A DNA stretch of 64,000 bases from positions 1 to 64,000 of the forward strand of contig NZ_JAMBPR010000012.1 of the NCBI RefSeq assembly GCF_024206475.1, given 5' to 3'. The stretch comes from Paraburkholderia sp. CNPSo 3274 (GTDB lineage: Bacteria > Pseudomonadota > Gammaproteobacteria > Burkholderiales > Burkholderiaceae). The notes under the pieces were generated by a model. That model was not told the DNA's origin. It was given only the letters and a program-made list of their open reading frames with translations, and ran no database searches. The position numbers and the translations under genes were made by a program. This document shows, one piece after another, positions 34,319 through 42,992 of the stretch; within the stretch, counting starts at the first letter, position 1; every line of letters starts with the position of its first letter.

Positions 34319-35350
34319 TCAGCCGCGCGGATGATGCTTCGCGTGCAACAGCCGCAGCCGCTCGCGCGCGACGTGCGTATAGATCTGCGTGGTGGAAATG
34401 TCGCTGTGGCCGAGCAGAAGCTGCACGACCCGCAGATCGGCGCCGTGATTGAGCAGGTGCGTGGCGAACGCGTGGCGCATCGTGTGCGGCGAAAGCGGCG
34501 CATGCACGCCGGCCGCCGCCGCATGGCGCTTGATGATGTGCCAGAACTGCTGGCGCGTCATGCCTTCGGCGCGCGCGGTCACGAAGAGCGCGTCGGTCGT
34601 GCGTGCGCCGAGCAGCGCCGGCCGCGCCTCGCGCAGGTAGCGCTCGATCCACGCGTGCGCCTCCTCGCCGAACGGAATGAGCCGCTCTTTCGAGCCCTTG
34701 CCGAGCACGCGCACGACGCCTTCGTTCAGGCCCACCTCGACCGTCTTGAGCGTAACGAGTTCGGTCACGCGCAGGCCGCTCGCGTACATCAGTTCCAGCA
34801 TCGTGCGATCGCGCAGGCCGAGCGGCGTCTCGACATCGGGCGCGCCGAGTAGCGCCTCGACCTGCGCCTCGCTCAGCGTGGTTGGAAAGCGCGGCGCCTG
34901 CTTCGCCGAGCGGATGCGCACGGTCGGATCCGAATGCACGCGCTGCTCGCGCAGCGCCCAGCCGTAGTAGCGGCGAAACACCGAAAGGCGCCGGTTCGCC
35001 GAAGTGGATTTGTCGTCCTTGCGGCGCGCGCTGTAGGCGAGCAAATCGTCTTCATGGGTCGTATCGAGTGCGTTGGAGCGCTCGCGCGCTAGCCATTGCG
35101 CGAAGAGGCGCAAATCGCGCCGATAAGCGTCGAGCGTGTTGCGCGACAAGCCGTGCTCGAGCCACATGGCGTCGCAAAACGTGTCGATGGCGGTGAGGCT
35201 CGCAGCAAGCGCTTCGGCCGCAACGGGGTCGAGCGCCTGCTCCGCTTCGTCGGCGGCATCGCTTGCGGCAAGCGGCGGCGGATTCGTCTTGAGATCCTCC
35301 TCCCCATGAATGGGGAGGATTCCTGCCGTGCCGTTGATGGAGTTAGCCAT
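34319..35350 (-). CDS. xerD: Tyrosine recombinase XerD with transposon-encoded N-terminus
   Basis: XerD works with XerC to resolve chromosome dimers at dif. The catalytic domain is intact: '[13 protein letters not shown]' (first Arg), '[16 protein letters not shown]' (His-x-x-Arg), '[18 protein letters not shown]' (His and Tyr nucleophile). The first 21 residues, from the ATG at 35350, come from the right end of the adjacent TnpB element; native-looking XerD sequence starts at '[10 protein letters not shown]'. No in-frame ATG, GTG or TTG start was found between the element boundary and '[19 protein letters not shown]'. The ATG overlaps the tnpB stop (ATGGCTAA), so translation is probably coupled; a GTG at 35353 is an alternative start. 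The N-terminal extension should not touch the SAM-like core domain. Confidence 0.9.
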   Translation of the reverse strand: MANSINGTAGILPIHGEEDLKTNPPPLAASDAADEAEQALDPVAAEALAASLTAIDTFCDAMWLEHGLSRNTLDAYRRDLRLFAQWLARERSNALDTTHEDDLLAYSARRKDDKSTSANRRLSVFRRYYGWALREQRVHSDPTVRIRSAKQAPRFPTTLSEAQVEALLGAPDVETPLGLRDRTMLELMYASGLRVTELVTLKTVEVGLNEGVVRVLGKGSKERLIPFGEEAHAWIERYLREARPALLGARTTDALFVTARAEGMTRQQFWHIIKRHAAAAGVHAPLSPHTMRHAFATHLLNHGADLRVVQLLLGHSDISTTQIYTHVARERLRLLHAKHHPRG

Positions 35351-35420
35351 CACACGTCACCTGGGTGGGTTCCTGCTTCATCGAGCGGCCTGACTGCACC
35401 TTCTCTCCGCAGGCTATCTG
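35289..35420 (-). ncRNA. Putative omega/right-end RNA scaffold of the second TnpB element
   Basis: By family analogy the guide RNA comes from the tnpB 3' end and the right end, here 'GGAATCC', a hairpin (CCTCCCC ATTCAT GGGGAGG) and 'AGGATCTCAAG'. The guide would begin at about 35288 and read xerD codons. The 5' limit is a guess. The same RNA region is also the 5' part of the xerD message. Confidence 0.4.
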
Positions 35421-36584
35421 GGCTAGTTCCAGCCCTTCACTGCTCAGCTGTGCCTCGCCACGGCGAAGCACGTTGATCGCACCAACCAGGTCGGCATTCG
35501 CTTCGTACCCGCACTCGACACACAAGAATCGCGCTTGCGTCGTGCGATTGGAGCCAGAGACGTGGCCGCAGCACGGACAGGTACGGCTTGTGTCGTGCGG
35601 CGGCACGGCAACGACCCAGCCACCAGCCCATTCGACCTTGTACTCCAGCTGCCGCCGGAATTCTCCCCAGCCCTGATCGAGTATCGCCTTGTTCAGGCCT
35701 GCCTTGGCCCGCACATTTCTGCCGCGCTGGTCGGCCGTGCCAGCCGCCGAGCGCGACATGTTACGCACCTTCAGGTCCTCGATACACACGAGCGCGTGGT
35801 TTTTGCTGATGGTGGCCGAGGCCTTGTGAAGGAAGTCGCGCCGCACGTTCGCGATGCGGGCATGAATGCGCTGGACTCGGGCTTTTGCCTTCTTCCAGTT
35901 GCTGCTGAACTTCACCTTGCGGCTCATTGCCCGCTGGTAGCGGCGCAAGCGCGCCTCATGCTTCCTGAAGCTGTTCAGCGGCGCCAGACAAGTGCCATCG
36001 CTCAGCGTGGCGAAGCGGGTCACGCCCATGTCGATGCCGACCGCCGAAGTTGCGACTGGAATCGGTTGCTCGACCTCGCGGGCAGTCTGGATCGACACGA
36101 ACCACTTGCTGCCTGCGTACGAAACTGTGGCGTTACGCACCTCTCCAAGCACATTACGGCTGTTGCGAAAGCGCAGCCAGCCGAGCTTAGGCAGAAAGAT
36201 ACGGCTGTTTCCCTGATCGAGCCTGATCTGCTTCGGATCGGGGTAGCGGAAGCTGTCGGACTGGCCGCGCCTTGCGAAGCGCGGGAACGCTGCCCGCTTT
36301 GCGAAGAAGTTCGCATAGGCGCGCTCCAGATCCTTCAGCGCCTGCTGCAAGGGATGGACCGAAGCGTCGGACAGCCACTGTGTTTCCGTGGCATTACGCC
36401 ACGCGGTGAGTTCCTTGCATAGCCCGGCATAGCCGAGCTTTTTGTCGCTGCGCTCGTAGCGTTCCTTTTGCAACGCCAGCGCCCTGTTGAAGACAAACCG
36501 GCACGAGCCGGCGAAGCGGCGCATGTTGCGCTGCTGTTCGCCGGTCGGCATCAGTTCAAACTTGAAGGCCTGGAGTCGTTGCAT
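35343..36584 (-). CDS. tnpB: TnpB RNA-guided endonuclease, catalytic residues intact
   Basis: This 413-residue TnpB has a full catalytic set: RuvC-I '[14 protein letters not shown]' (Asp185), RuvC-II '[12 protein letters not shown]' (Glu269) and RuvC-III '[17 protein letters not shown]' (Asp365). The zinc finger uses Cys336, Cys339, Cys355 and Cys358. The N-terminal '[20 protein letters not shown]' is the usual helix-turn-helix-like start. Known TnpBs cut at empty donor or target sites using a guide RNA from the element end, which promotes element retention. The start coincides with the predicted transcription start, suggesting a leaderless mRNA. The stop codon overlaps the xerD start. Confidence 0.92.
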   Translation of the reverse strand: MQRLQAFKFELMPTGEQQRNMRRFAGSCRFVFNRALALQKERYERSDKKLGYAGLCKELTAWRNATETQWLSDASVHPLQQALKDLERAYANFFAKRAAFPRFARRGQSDSFRYPDPKQIRLDQGNSRIFLPKLGWLRFRNSRNVLGEVRNATVSYAGSKWFVSIQTAREVEQPIPVATSAVGIDMGVTRFATLSDGTCLAPLNSFRKHEARLRRYQRAMSRKVKFSSNWKKAKARVQRIHARIANVRRDFLHKASATISKNHALVCIEDLKVRNMSRSAAGTADQRGRNVRAKAGLNKAILDQGWGEFRRQLEYKVEWAGGWVVAVPPHDTSRTCPCCGHVSGSNRTTQARFLCVECGYEANADLVGAINVLRRGEAQLSSEGLELAQIACGEKVQSGRSMKQEPTQVTCDG

Positions 36585-36591
36585 AAGAGGA

Positions 36592-36618
36592 AGCTTACCA
36601 GTACTCGCGCGTTGTCAA
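36592..36618 (-). promoter_or_regulatory. Promoter of the second tnpB, likely leaderless
   Basis: On the minus strand TTGACA (36618-36613) and TAAGCT (36597-36592) are 15 bp apart, giving a +1 at about 36585, one base before the ATG. No ribosome-binding site is present. The same short spacer and geometry are seen at the first tnpB. Confidence 0.5.
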
Positions 36619-36702
36619 GGACGCCGTCGGCGTCCGCGCTATCCTTCCCCGCCCTGAAGCAACCCTGAAGTACGGGGCTTGCCGCGCATCCCGGTCATCG
36701 TG

Positions 36703-37188
36703 TCAGCGCAGTTGAAATCGGTTCGACGTGCATTCGTGGGCGAGCAGCCAGCGCTTCACGTCGCGAAAGAAACCCTCGCCGCCGTGATGCGCGAAACCGC
36801 CGAGGCCGCTCGCCGACACCACGCGGTGGCACGGAATCACGAGCGGAAAGGGATTGTCGCCGCACGCCTGGCCCACGGCGCGCGGGCTGAGCCCGCCAAT
36901 GCGCTTCGCGAGTTCGCCGTAGGTGAGGACTTCCCCCGCCTCGATTGCGCAGATGCCGTCCCACACACGCCGCTGGAATTCGGTGCCGAGCGGTGCGAGC
37001 GGCAGGTCGAAGCCGGCGTCGGCGCTCTCGAAATACTGGCCGATCTGCCCGGCCGCGCGCGCGGCGAGTTCGCAATCGGGCTCGACGCTCGCCGTGTGCC
37101 GCGGCAGATAGACGATCTCGCGCAGCGCTTGCCCGACGGTGCGGATGCCGACCTTGCCGAATGGCGCGTCGATCACTGCGTTGAACAT
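36703..37188 (-). CDS. ogt: Methylated-DNA--protein-cysteine methyltransferase
   Basis: This 161-residue DNA-repair protein moves the methyl group from O6-methylguanine to its own cysteine. 'IPCHRVV' contains the acceptor Cys120, and 'GTEFQRRVWDGICAIEAGEV' and 'SPRAVGQACGDNPFPLVIPC' hold the helix-turn-helix and Arg finger. GAAGGAGAC before the ATG at 37188 decides the start; the frame is open to 37326 but that would overlap queG. The TnpB element begins about 22 bp after its stop codon. Confidence 0.93.
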   Translation of the reverse strand: MFNAVIDAPFGKVGIRTVGQALREIVYLPRHTASVEPDCELAARAAGQIGQYFESADAGFDLPLAPLGTEFQRRVWDGICAIEAGEVLTYGELAKRIGGLSPRAVGQACGDNPFPLVIPCHRVVSASGLGGFAHHGGEGFFRDVKRWLLAHECTSNRFQLR

Positions 37189-37304
37189 CGTCGTCTCCTT
37201 CGCGCGCGAATGTTGCACGCCATAGTGCCGCGTTGTGCGCGCGATTTCCAGTGCGCCGTCGTTCAGTTTCATGTCCATGCCAGCCTCCGCGGTGTCCATT
37301 TGCA

Positions 37305-38690
37305 TCAAGCCGCCTCCAGCGCCCAAAGCACGTGCTCGCGCACGACCGCCGACGCGTCATGCTCGCGCTCGCGCAGCGCCTTCACGATCGCAGCGCGCGC
37401 GTCGTCACCTTCGTTGCTCGAGGCCTCACGCGATGCGCGCAGCGCATTGCCCATCGCCACCGCGATATTGCGCGACCAGCTCTCGTAGCCGATGCGCCGT
37501 ATCGCGCTGCCCTGCATGCGCTCGTCGAACTGAGCCGCGCTCCAGCCGAACAGGTCGACGAGACTCGCGCGATCGAGCCCATGACGCACGTCGAAATCCG
37601 GGACGGGCGCGGCCTGCGCGAACTTGTTCCAGGGACACACGAGCTGGCAGTCGTCGCAGCCATACACACGATTGCCGATCAGCTCGCGCAGTTCCAGGGG
37701 AATACTGCCCTTGAGCTCGATCGTGAGATAGGAGATGCAGCGGCGCGCATCCACGCGATACGGCCCGGTGATCGCACCCGTTGGGCACGCGTCGATGCAG
37801 CGCGTGCAACTGCCGCAATGCGCGCCCGGCGATTCCGGTGCGGCGCTGGCTGGGTCGTCGGCATCGGTGGGCAGCGGCACGTCTACGTAGATCTCGCCGA
37901 GAAAGAAGAGCGAGCCCGCGTCGCGCTGCAGCAGCAGCGTGTGCTTGCCGCGCCAACCCACGCCTGCCTTCTGCGCAAGCTCGACCTCGAGCACCGGCGC
38001 GGAGTCGGTGAACACGCGAAAACCGAACTGGCCGATCTCGGCCTCGATGCGCTCGGCAAGCTGCTGAAGCCGCGCGCGCAGCACCTTGTGATAGTCGCGG
38101 CCACGTGCGTAAATCGACACGACGGCGGCATGCGGGTCGGCGAGACGCGCGTGCTCGTGCAGACGCCAGTCGGCGTGAATACGCGCGTGGGCAACGTTCG
38201 TGCCAGCACTCTCGCTGCGATCCGAACCGCCTTGCGAAGTACTTTCGTGCGTCTTTCCCGCTGCATTCGGCGCGAGCGTATCGATGGGCAAATAGGCCAT
38301 GCGTGCGGTGATCACGCGTCGCGTGCCGGCCACAAGCTCGGCGGGCCGCGCGCGTTTCATCCCATGTTTGGCCATATAATCCATCTCGCCGTGGCAGCCT
38401 GCTTCGAGCCACGCGGCGAGGCCCGCCTCGGCATGGGAAAGGTCGGTGTCACTGATACCGATCTCACCGAACCCCAGCTCGCGCCCCCACGTCCGGATGC
38501 GCGCCGCGAGCGCGGCGAGCGCCGCCTCATCGAGCGGCGTGGCCTGCTCGGCGGCCGGCGCAGACGAATCTCGCAGCGCGTCAACTCGAGCATGAGCTTG
38601 AGCACACGCCTGAGCGGACGTTGGGTCGAGCGCCTCAGAAGACGCTCGCGCATCCTGCGCGGAGTTGGAAGGGGAATGCGTGGGGTTCAT
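37305..38690 (-). CDS. queG: tRNA epoxyqueuosine(34) reductase QueG
   Basis: This 461-residue cobalamin-dependent enzyme reduces epoxyqueuosine to queuosine in tRNA wobble position 34. 'DYHKVLRARLQQLAERIEAE' and 'VGWRGKHTLLLQRDAGSLFF' are family segments. Two 4Fe-4S clusters are coded by 'CGSCTRCIDACPTGAI' and 'CDDCQLVCPWN'. A HEAT-like C-terminal region follows. The first 55 residues are an Ala/Ser-rich extension that probably is disordered, and an insertion near residues 145-165 is low complexity. It is divergent from tsaE by 17 bp; a GTG directly before the ATG is an alternative start. Confidence 0.94.
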   Translation of the reverse strand: MNPTHSPSNSAQDARASSEALDPTSAQACAQAHARVDALRDSSAPAAEQATPLDEAALAALAARIRTWGRELGFGEIGISDTDLSHAEAGLAAWLEAGCHGEMDYMAKHGMKRARPAELVAGTRRVITARMAYLPIDTLAPNAAGKTHESTSQGGSDRSESAGTNVAHARIHADWRLHEHARLADPHAAVVSIYARGRDYHKVLRARLQQLAERIEAEIGQFGFRVFTDSAPVLEVELAQKAGVGWRGKHTLLLQRDAGSLFFLGEIYVDVPLPTDADDPASAAPESPGAHCGSCTRCIDACPTGAITGPYRVDARRCISYLTIELKGSIPLELRELIGNRVYGCDDCQLVCPWNKFAQAAPVPDFDVRHGLDRASLVDLFGWSAAQFDERMQGSAIRRIGYESWSRNIAVAMGNALRASREASSNEGDDARAAIVKALREREHDASAVVREHVLWALEAA

Positions 38691-38707
38691 CACGTCATTT
38701 TACGAGA

Positions 38708-39286
38708 ATGCCCGACACGCCCGGTCACGACCACGCGCCGCTTCAGCTTGATCCATCCGCCGACGTTCTCCTCGCGCGCCGTTTCGATCTCGCAGACGCC
38801 GACGCCACCGACGCCTTCGGCGCACGCTTTGCGCACGCGCTCGATTCGCTGCGCGCGAATCATGCGGTAAACCCCGGCGCACCGCCCTTTGATGGCCTGC
38901 ACGTGCAGTTGCACGGCGACCTCGGCGCGGGCAAGACCTCGCTCGTGCGCGCCACGTTGCGCGCGCTCGGCCACGCGGGCCGCGTGCGCAGCCCCACCTA
39001 CACGCTCGTCGAACCGTACACGGTCGCAACGCCGAGTGGGGAACTCCAGCTTTATCACTTCGATCTGTACCGTTTCAGCGATCCGGCCGAATGGGCCGAC
39101 TCGGGCTTTCGCGAATATTTCGCGCAAGGTGCGGTGTGCCTCGTCGAATGGCCGCAACGCGCGGGCGGCCTGCTGGGCGTACCCGATCTCGTGTTCTCGC
39201 TGGAGCCGGACGCAAGCGGCGAAGGCCGCGTGCTCACCGCTTACGCATACAGCGCATCAGGAAAGGCATGTCTAGAAAGATGTTAA
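38708..39286 (+). CDS. tsaE: tRNA threonylcarbamoyladenosine synthesis ATPase TsaE
   Basis: This 192-residue ATPase supports t6A37 tRNA modification with TsaB and TsaD. The Walker A motif 'GDLGAGKTSL' spans residues 70-79, and 'SPTYTLVEPY' and 'HFDLYRFSDPAEW' are typical TsaE blocks. The first 55 residues are longer than in E. coli TsaE. The amidase gene starts inside its 3' end (19-bp overlap), so the two are co-expressed. Confidence 0.93.
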   Translation: MPDTPGHDHAPLQLDPSADVLLARRFDLADADATDAFGARFAHALDSLRANHAVNPGAPPFDGLHVQLHGDLGAGKTSLVRATLRALGHAGRVRSPTYTLVEPYTVATPSGELQLYHFDLYRFSDPAEWADSGFREYFAQGAVCLVEWPQRAGGLLGVPDLVFSLEPDASGEGRVLTAYAYSASGKACLERC

Positions 39287-40821
39287 TCAAACCGTTCCGC
39301 TCGATCGAATCGGCCGCCACCGCCACGCACAACTGGCGTCGCCGGCAGATTCTGAAGGCGGGCGCCTCCACGCTCGTGCTCGGTCTTGCCGTGCCGCGCC
39401 TCGCGTGGGCCACTTCGGTCGTCGGCGTGCGCGTGTGGCCCGCGCGCGACTACACGCGCGTCACCATCGAATCGGACCAGCCGCTGCAGAACGCGCAGCA
39501 ACTGCTGCAGGGTCCAGATCGTCTCGTCGTCGATCTCACCGGGCTCGATCTCGACGACGCGCTCAAGAACCTCGTCTCCAAAATCACGCCGAACGATCCG
39601 CAGATCCAGGCCGTGCGCGTGGGCCAGTACCAGCCGCACGTGGTGCGCATGGTGTTCGACCTCAAGGGCTCGGTCAAGCCACAGGTGTTCTCGCTGCAGC
39701 CGGTGGGCTCGTATAAGTACCGGCTCGTGTTCGACCTCTATCCGGCGGTCGCGCCCGACCCGCTCATGGACCTGCTGGCGCAAACCGAGCGCAAGCAGCA
39801 GCAGCTCGACGCGCACGAAGCGATGAAGGACAGCGCGCCGCCCTCCACGCCGCCCACGCTCGCCGGTCCCAATGCTGGAATGAGCGCGCCGCCCGCGCAC
39901 GACAACAGCGACGCGTTCTTCGAGCGCTACGCGCAGAACGACTCGGGCGCTTCGCCCAGCACGCCGCGGCCCGCGCCCCCCGTGGTTGCGCCGCGTCCGC
40001 CGCGGCCTGCCACGCCGAAGCCGCCTGTCGTCGCCCAGCGCAACGACGACAGCGCCAGCGCCGACGACAACTACGGCTTCACCACGCCGAAGACCACCAG
40101 GGGCGGCACCACGCGCCTGTTGACGGTCGCGATCGATCCGGGTCACGGCGGCGAGGATCCGGGCGCGATCGGCAGCGCGGGCACCTACGAGAAGCACGTC
40201 GCGCTCGACATCGCGAAGAAGCTGCGCGCGAAGATCGACGCCCAGCCCAACATGCGCGCGATGATGACGCGCGACGCCGACTTCTTCGTGCCGCTGAACG
40301 TGCGCGTGCAGAAGGCGCACCGCGTGGGCGCGGACCTGTTCGTCTCGATCCACGCCGACGCATTCACCACGCCCGAGGCGCGCGGCTCGTCGGTGTTCGC
40401 GCTTTCGGAGCACGGCGCGACGAGCGCCGCGGCGCGCTGGATGGCGAACAAGGAGAACGCGTCCGACCAGATCGGCGGCATCAGCGTGCAGACGGCCGAC
40501 GCCGCCGTGAACCGCGCGCTCTTCGACATGTCGACGACGGCGCAGATCCGCGACTCGATGCGTTACGGCGGCTTCGTGCTCAACGAGGTCGGCGAGATCA
40601 ACAAGCTGCACAAGGGCTCGGTCGAGCAGGCGGGCTTCGCGGTGCTCAAGGCACCCGACATTCCGTCGATCCTCGTGGAGACGGCCTTCATCAGCAATCC
40701 CGAAGAAGAGACCAAGCTCAATGACGACGCCTATCGCGAGAAGATGGCGAACGCGATTCTCAAGGGCATCAGGCGCTATTTCGCGGCCAATCCGCCGCTT
40801 GCGAAGAGCCGCATGACCTGA
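39268..40821 (+). CDS. amiC: N-acetylmuramoyl-L-alanine amidase AmiC-type, Tat-exported
   Basis: This 517-residue periplasmic amidase splits septal peptidoglycan during cell separation. A twin-arginine signal is visible ('NWRRRQILKAGAS', residues 22-34, hydrophobic run to 'LAWA'). An AMIN domain (about 50-150) follows for septal targeting, then a Pro-rich linker (about 190-280), then the Amidase_3 domain with zinc ligands in 'IDPGHGGEDPGA', 'EKHVALDIAKKLR', 'SIHADAF' and catalytic Glu in 'ILVETAFISNPEEE'. The start overlaps tsaE. A terminator follows 25 bp after the stop. Confidence 0.94.
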   Translation: MSRKMLIKPFRSIESAATATHNWRRRQILKAGASTLVLGLAVPRLAWATSVVGVRVWPARDYTRVTIESDQPLQNAQQLLQGPDRLVVDLTGLDLDDALKNLVSKITPNDPQIQAVRVGQYQPHVVRMVFDLKGSVKPQVFSLQPVGSYKYRLVFDLYPAVAPDPLMDLLAQTERKQQQLDAHEAMKDSAPPSTPPTLAGPNAGMSAPPAHDNSDAFFERYAQNDSGASPSTPRPAPPVVAPRPPRPATPKPPVVAQRNDDSASADDNYGFTTPKTTRGGTTRLLTVAIDPGHGGEDPGAIGSAGTYEKHVALDIAKKLRAKIDAQPNMRAMMTRDADFFVPLNVRVQKAHRVGADLFVSIHADAFTTPEARGSSVFALSEHGATSAAARWMANKENASDQIGGISVQTADAAVNRALFDMSTTAQIRDSMRYGGFVLNEVGEINKLHKGSVEQAGFAVLKAPDIPSILVETAFISNPEEETKLNDDAYREKMANAILKGIRRYFAANPPLAKSRMT

Positions 40822-40845
40822 AGCCCGCCAGCCTGGCCTGCTGGA

Positions 40846-40881
40846 AAACGCCGCGCACGCCTTCGGGCTCGCGCGGCGTTT
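40846..40881. terminator. Bidirectional terminator between amiC and EamA gene
   Basis: An 11-bp perfect stem (AAACGCCGCGC / GCGCGGCGTTT) with a 14-base loop sits between convergent genes and ends in 'TTTCATTT' on the plus strand. Confidence 0.75.
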
Positions 40882-40898
40882 CATTTGGAGCGCGAGCG

Positions 40899-41807
40899 TT
40901 ACGAGCGCACGGCGCCGAGCCGCTGCTTGACCCAACCCCCGAACACATTGACGCCGAGGCCACCCATCACGAGCACGGCGCCGCCGATCTCGGCCGCGGT
41001 CAACTGCTCGCCGAGCAGCAGCGACGCCGAGGCGAGCCCGACGATCGGCACGAGCAGCGAGAACGGCGCCACCTGGCTTGCGGGATATTTCGAGAGCAGG
41101 CGGCTCCAGAGGCTGTAGCCGATGAGCGTCGCAACGAACGCGAGATAGATGATCGCGCCCACCGACGTCATGCCGATGCCCGAGAGCGCGGCCACGATGC
41201 GCTGCGGACCTTCCAACCAGTACGAGAGCACGAGAAACGGCAGCGGCGGCACGAGGCTCGCCCACACCACGAGGCCGACGAGATCCACGTTGCCCACCTT
41301 TTTCGTGACGATATTGCCGAGCGCCCACATGCAGGCCGCACATAGCGTGAGCACGAAACCGGCGATGGTCATGCCGTGCGGACTGTTCCCCGCAGTGCCT
41401 CCCATCGACTGCACGCCAATCAGCGCGAGACCGCCCGCGGCAATCAACAAGCCGATGACGTTCTGCGCGTGAAAGTGCTCGCGCAGAAACACCGCCGCAA
41501 AGCCGAGCGTGAAGAACGCCTGCGCCTGCAGCACGACGGAAGCGAGGCCCGCGGGCATGCCCACGTACATTGCCGTGAAGAGGAACGCGAACTGGCCGAG
41601 CGAGATGGTCGCGCCGTAGGCCAGCAGCCAGCGCAGCGGCATTTGCGGGCGCTTCACGAACAGCACCGCGGGGAAAGCCGCCAGCATGAAGCGCAGCGCG
41701 CCGAGCAAGAGCGGCGGCACGCCGTGCAGCCCCACCTTGATCACCACGAAATTCACGCCCCATGCGAGCACCACCACCAGCGCGAGCAACAGGTCCTTCG
41801 GCGACAT
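40899..41807 (-). CDS. EamA/DMT-superfamily transporter
   Basis: This 302-residue protein has ten predicted membrane segments in two EamA repeats. 'ALVVVLAWGVNFVVIKVGLH' opens the first and 'LTLCAACMWALGNIVTKKVG' the second. 'LRFMLAAFPAVLF' and 'PFSLLVPIVGLASASLLLGE' are typical. Related proteins export amino acids such as O-acetylserine or cysteine; the exact substrate is unknown. AGGAGAGAGGGG before the ATG at 41807 supports the start. Confidence 0.87.
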   Translation of the reverse strand: MSPKDLLLALVVVLAWGVNFVVIKVGLHGVPPLLLGALRFMLAAFPAVLFVKRPQMPLRWLLAYGATISLGQFAFLFTAMYVGMPAGLASVVLQAQAFFTLGFAAVFLREHFHAQNVIGLLIAAGGLALIGVQSMGGTAGNSPHGMTIAGFVLTLCAACMWALGNIVTKKVGNVDLVGLVVWASLVPPLPFLVLSYWLEGPQRIVAALSGIGMTSVGAIIYLAFVATLIGYSLWSRLLSKYPASQVAPFSLLVPIVGLASASLLLGEQLTAAEIGGAVLVMGGLGVNVFGGWVKQRLGAVRS

Positions 41808-42029
41808 CCCCTCTCTCCTTTTTTGCGTCATACCTTTTCTTCGAAGCGGCGATCTTACCGCCTCGCGCCGCCGCGCGCCGGGCCGCCAGCGCCGGGCCTC
41901 TGCGTTAGCCACACGCCGGGAAAGCCGGCGTTAGAATGAGCGCCAGCCTCGCGCGTGGCCTGCCCGCGCGCCGATTTCGCCCACTAGTTGGCCCACAGCG
42001 CCTGCCGTACGACTCATTCAGGAAGCATC

Positions 42030-42911
42030 ATGTCCTCATCGATCAAAGCGGTTCTCAAGCCTCATCAACGCGACATCGGCAATCTCTACGTGCGGCGCGT
42101 GCTGCCCGCGCTCGCCGCACGCCTCGTCGGCCCGTTCATCTTCTTCGACCACATGGGCCCCGCCACGCTCGCGCCGGGCTCGGGCGTGGATGTGCGTCCG
42201 CACCCGCATATCGGGCTCGCGACGGTCACCTATCTCTTCGACGGCGCGCTCATGCATCGCGACAGCATCGGCTCCAGCCAGAAGATCGTGCCCGGCGACG
42301 TGAACTGGATGACGGCCGGACGCGGCATCGTCCACTCCGAGCGCACGCCCGACGAGGACCGCGCCACCGGCCTCACCATGCACGGCATCCAGACCTGGGT
42401 GGCGTTGCCGTTCGATCACGAAGACACGGATCCGTCGTTCTTCCATCACGCCGCCGCCACGCTGCCCGAAATCGAGCGCAACGGCGTCACGATGCGCGTG
42501 ATCGCCGGCACGGCGTTCGGCGCGAGCTCGCCGGTCGAGACCTTTTCCGGCACGCTCTACGTCGCCGCAGATTTCGCGCCGGGCAGCGCAATCGCGCTCG
42601 ACGCGGAGCACGAAGAGCGCGGCGTGTATCTCGTGGAAGGCGATCTCGCGATCGACGGCACGCCGCTCGAACAGCACACCATGGCCGTGCTGGTGCCGGG
42701 CGAAACCATCACGCTTTCGAGCACGAATGGGGCACGCGTGATGCTGCTCGGCGGCGAAAAACTCGAAGGCGAGCGCTTCATCGAATGGAACTTCGTCGCA
42801 AGCTCGCGCGAAAAGATCGAAGCCGCGAAGGAAGCGTGGACGCGTCAGGAAATGGGGCATGTTCCCGGCGAAACGGAATGGATTCCGCTGCCGGAGAAGA
42901 AGCCGCGTTGA
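42030..42911 (+). CDS. Pirin family protein
   Basis: This 293-residue bicupin protein carries the pirin motif 'VRPHPHIGLATVTYLFDGAL', with the metal-binding His pair, and 'GDVNWMTAGRGIVHSERTP' with further ligands. Some bacterial pirins act as quercetinases; others are redox-sensitive regulators. The start at MSSSIKAV is supported by AGGAAGC upstream. It precedes the CnoX gene by 81 bp. Confidence 0.92.
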   Translation: MSSSIKAVLKPHQRDIGNLYVRRVLPALAARLVGPFIFFDHMGPATLAPGSGVDVRPHPHIGLATVTYLFDGALMHRDSIGSSQKIVPGDVNWMTAGRGIVHSERTPDEDRATGLTMHGIQTWVALPFDHEDTDPSFFHHAAATLPEIERNGVTMRVIAGTAFGASSPVETFSGTLYVAADFAPGSAIALDAEHEERGVYLVEGDLAIDGTPLEQHTMAVLVPGETITLSSTNGARVMLLGGEKLEGERFIEWNFVASSREKIEAAKEAWTRQEMGHVPGETEWIPLPEKKPR

Positions 42912-42992
42912 GGCGCCGCTTTCAGAGGATGATTGAAACTTGGGCGTTTCGTCCCCAACTAGCGACATAACGGATTTCTGAACGAGGACGCA

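Larger units (their letters stand above)
35289..36680 (-). mobile_element. IS200/IS605-type element with tnpB only, between ogt and xerD
   Basis: On the minus strand the left end lies near 36680, with a CCCCG...CGGGG hairpin at 36647-36677 and two CCCTGAAG repeats. The right end, near 35289, has the 'GGAATCC-hairpin-GGAGGATCTCAAG' design of the first element. No tnpA is present. The left end is only about 22 bp from the ogt stop codon and the right end reads into xerD, so the element split the ogt-xerD junction. End positions are estimates. Confidence 0.8.

Noticed and set aside
34319..36680. A genomic island integrated by the tyrosine recombinase next to a mobile element
   Set aside because: The recombinase is the housekeeping XerD by motif and neighbours (ogt, ybaK, plsY), and the adjacent element is of the TnpB type, which does not use tyrosine integrases.
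39283..41763. An 826-codon open frame on the minus strand across amiC and the EamA gene
   Set aside because: It runs antisense to amiC and out of frame with the EamA gene, both of which have clear motifs. The peptide is low-complexity Arg/Ala/Val.
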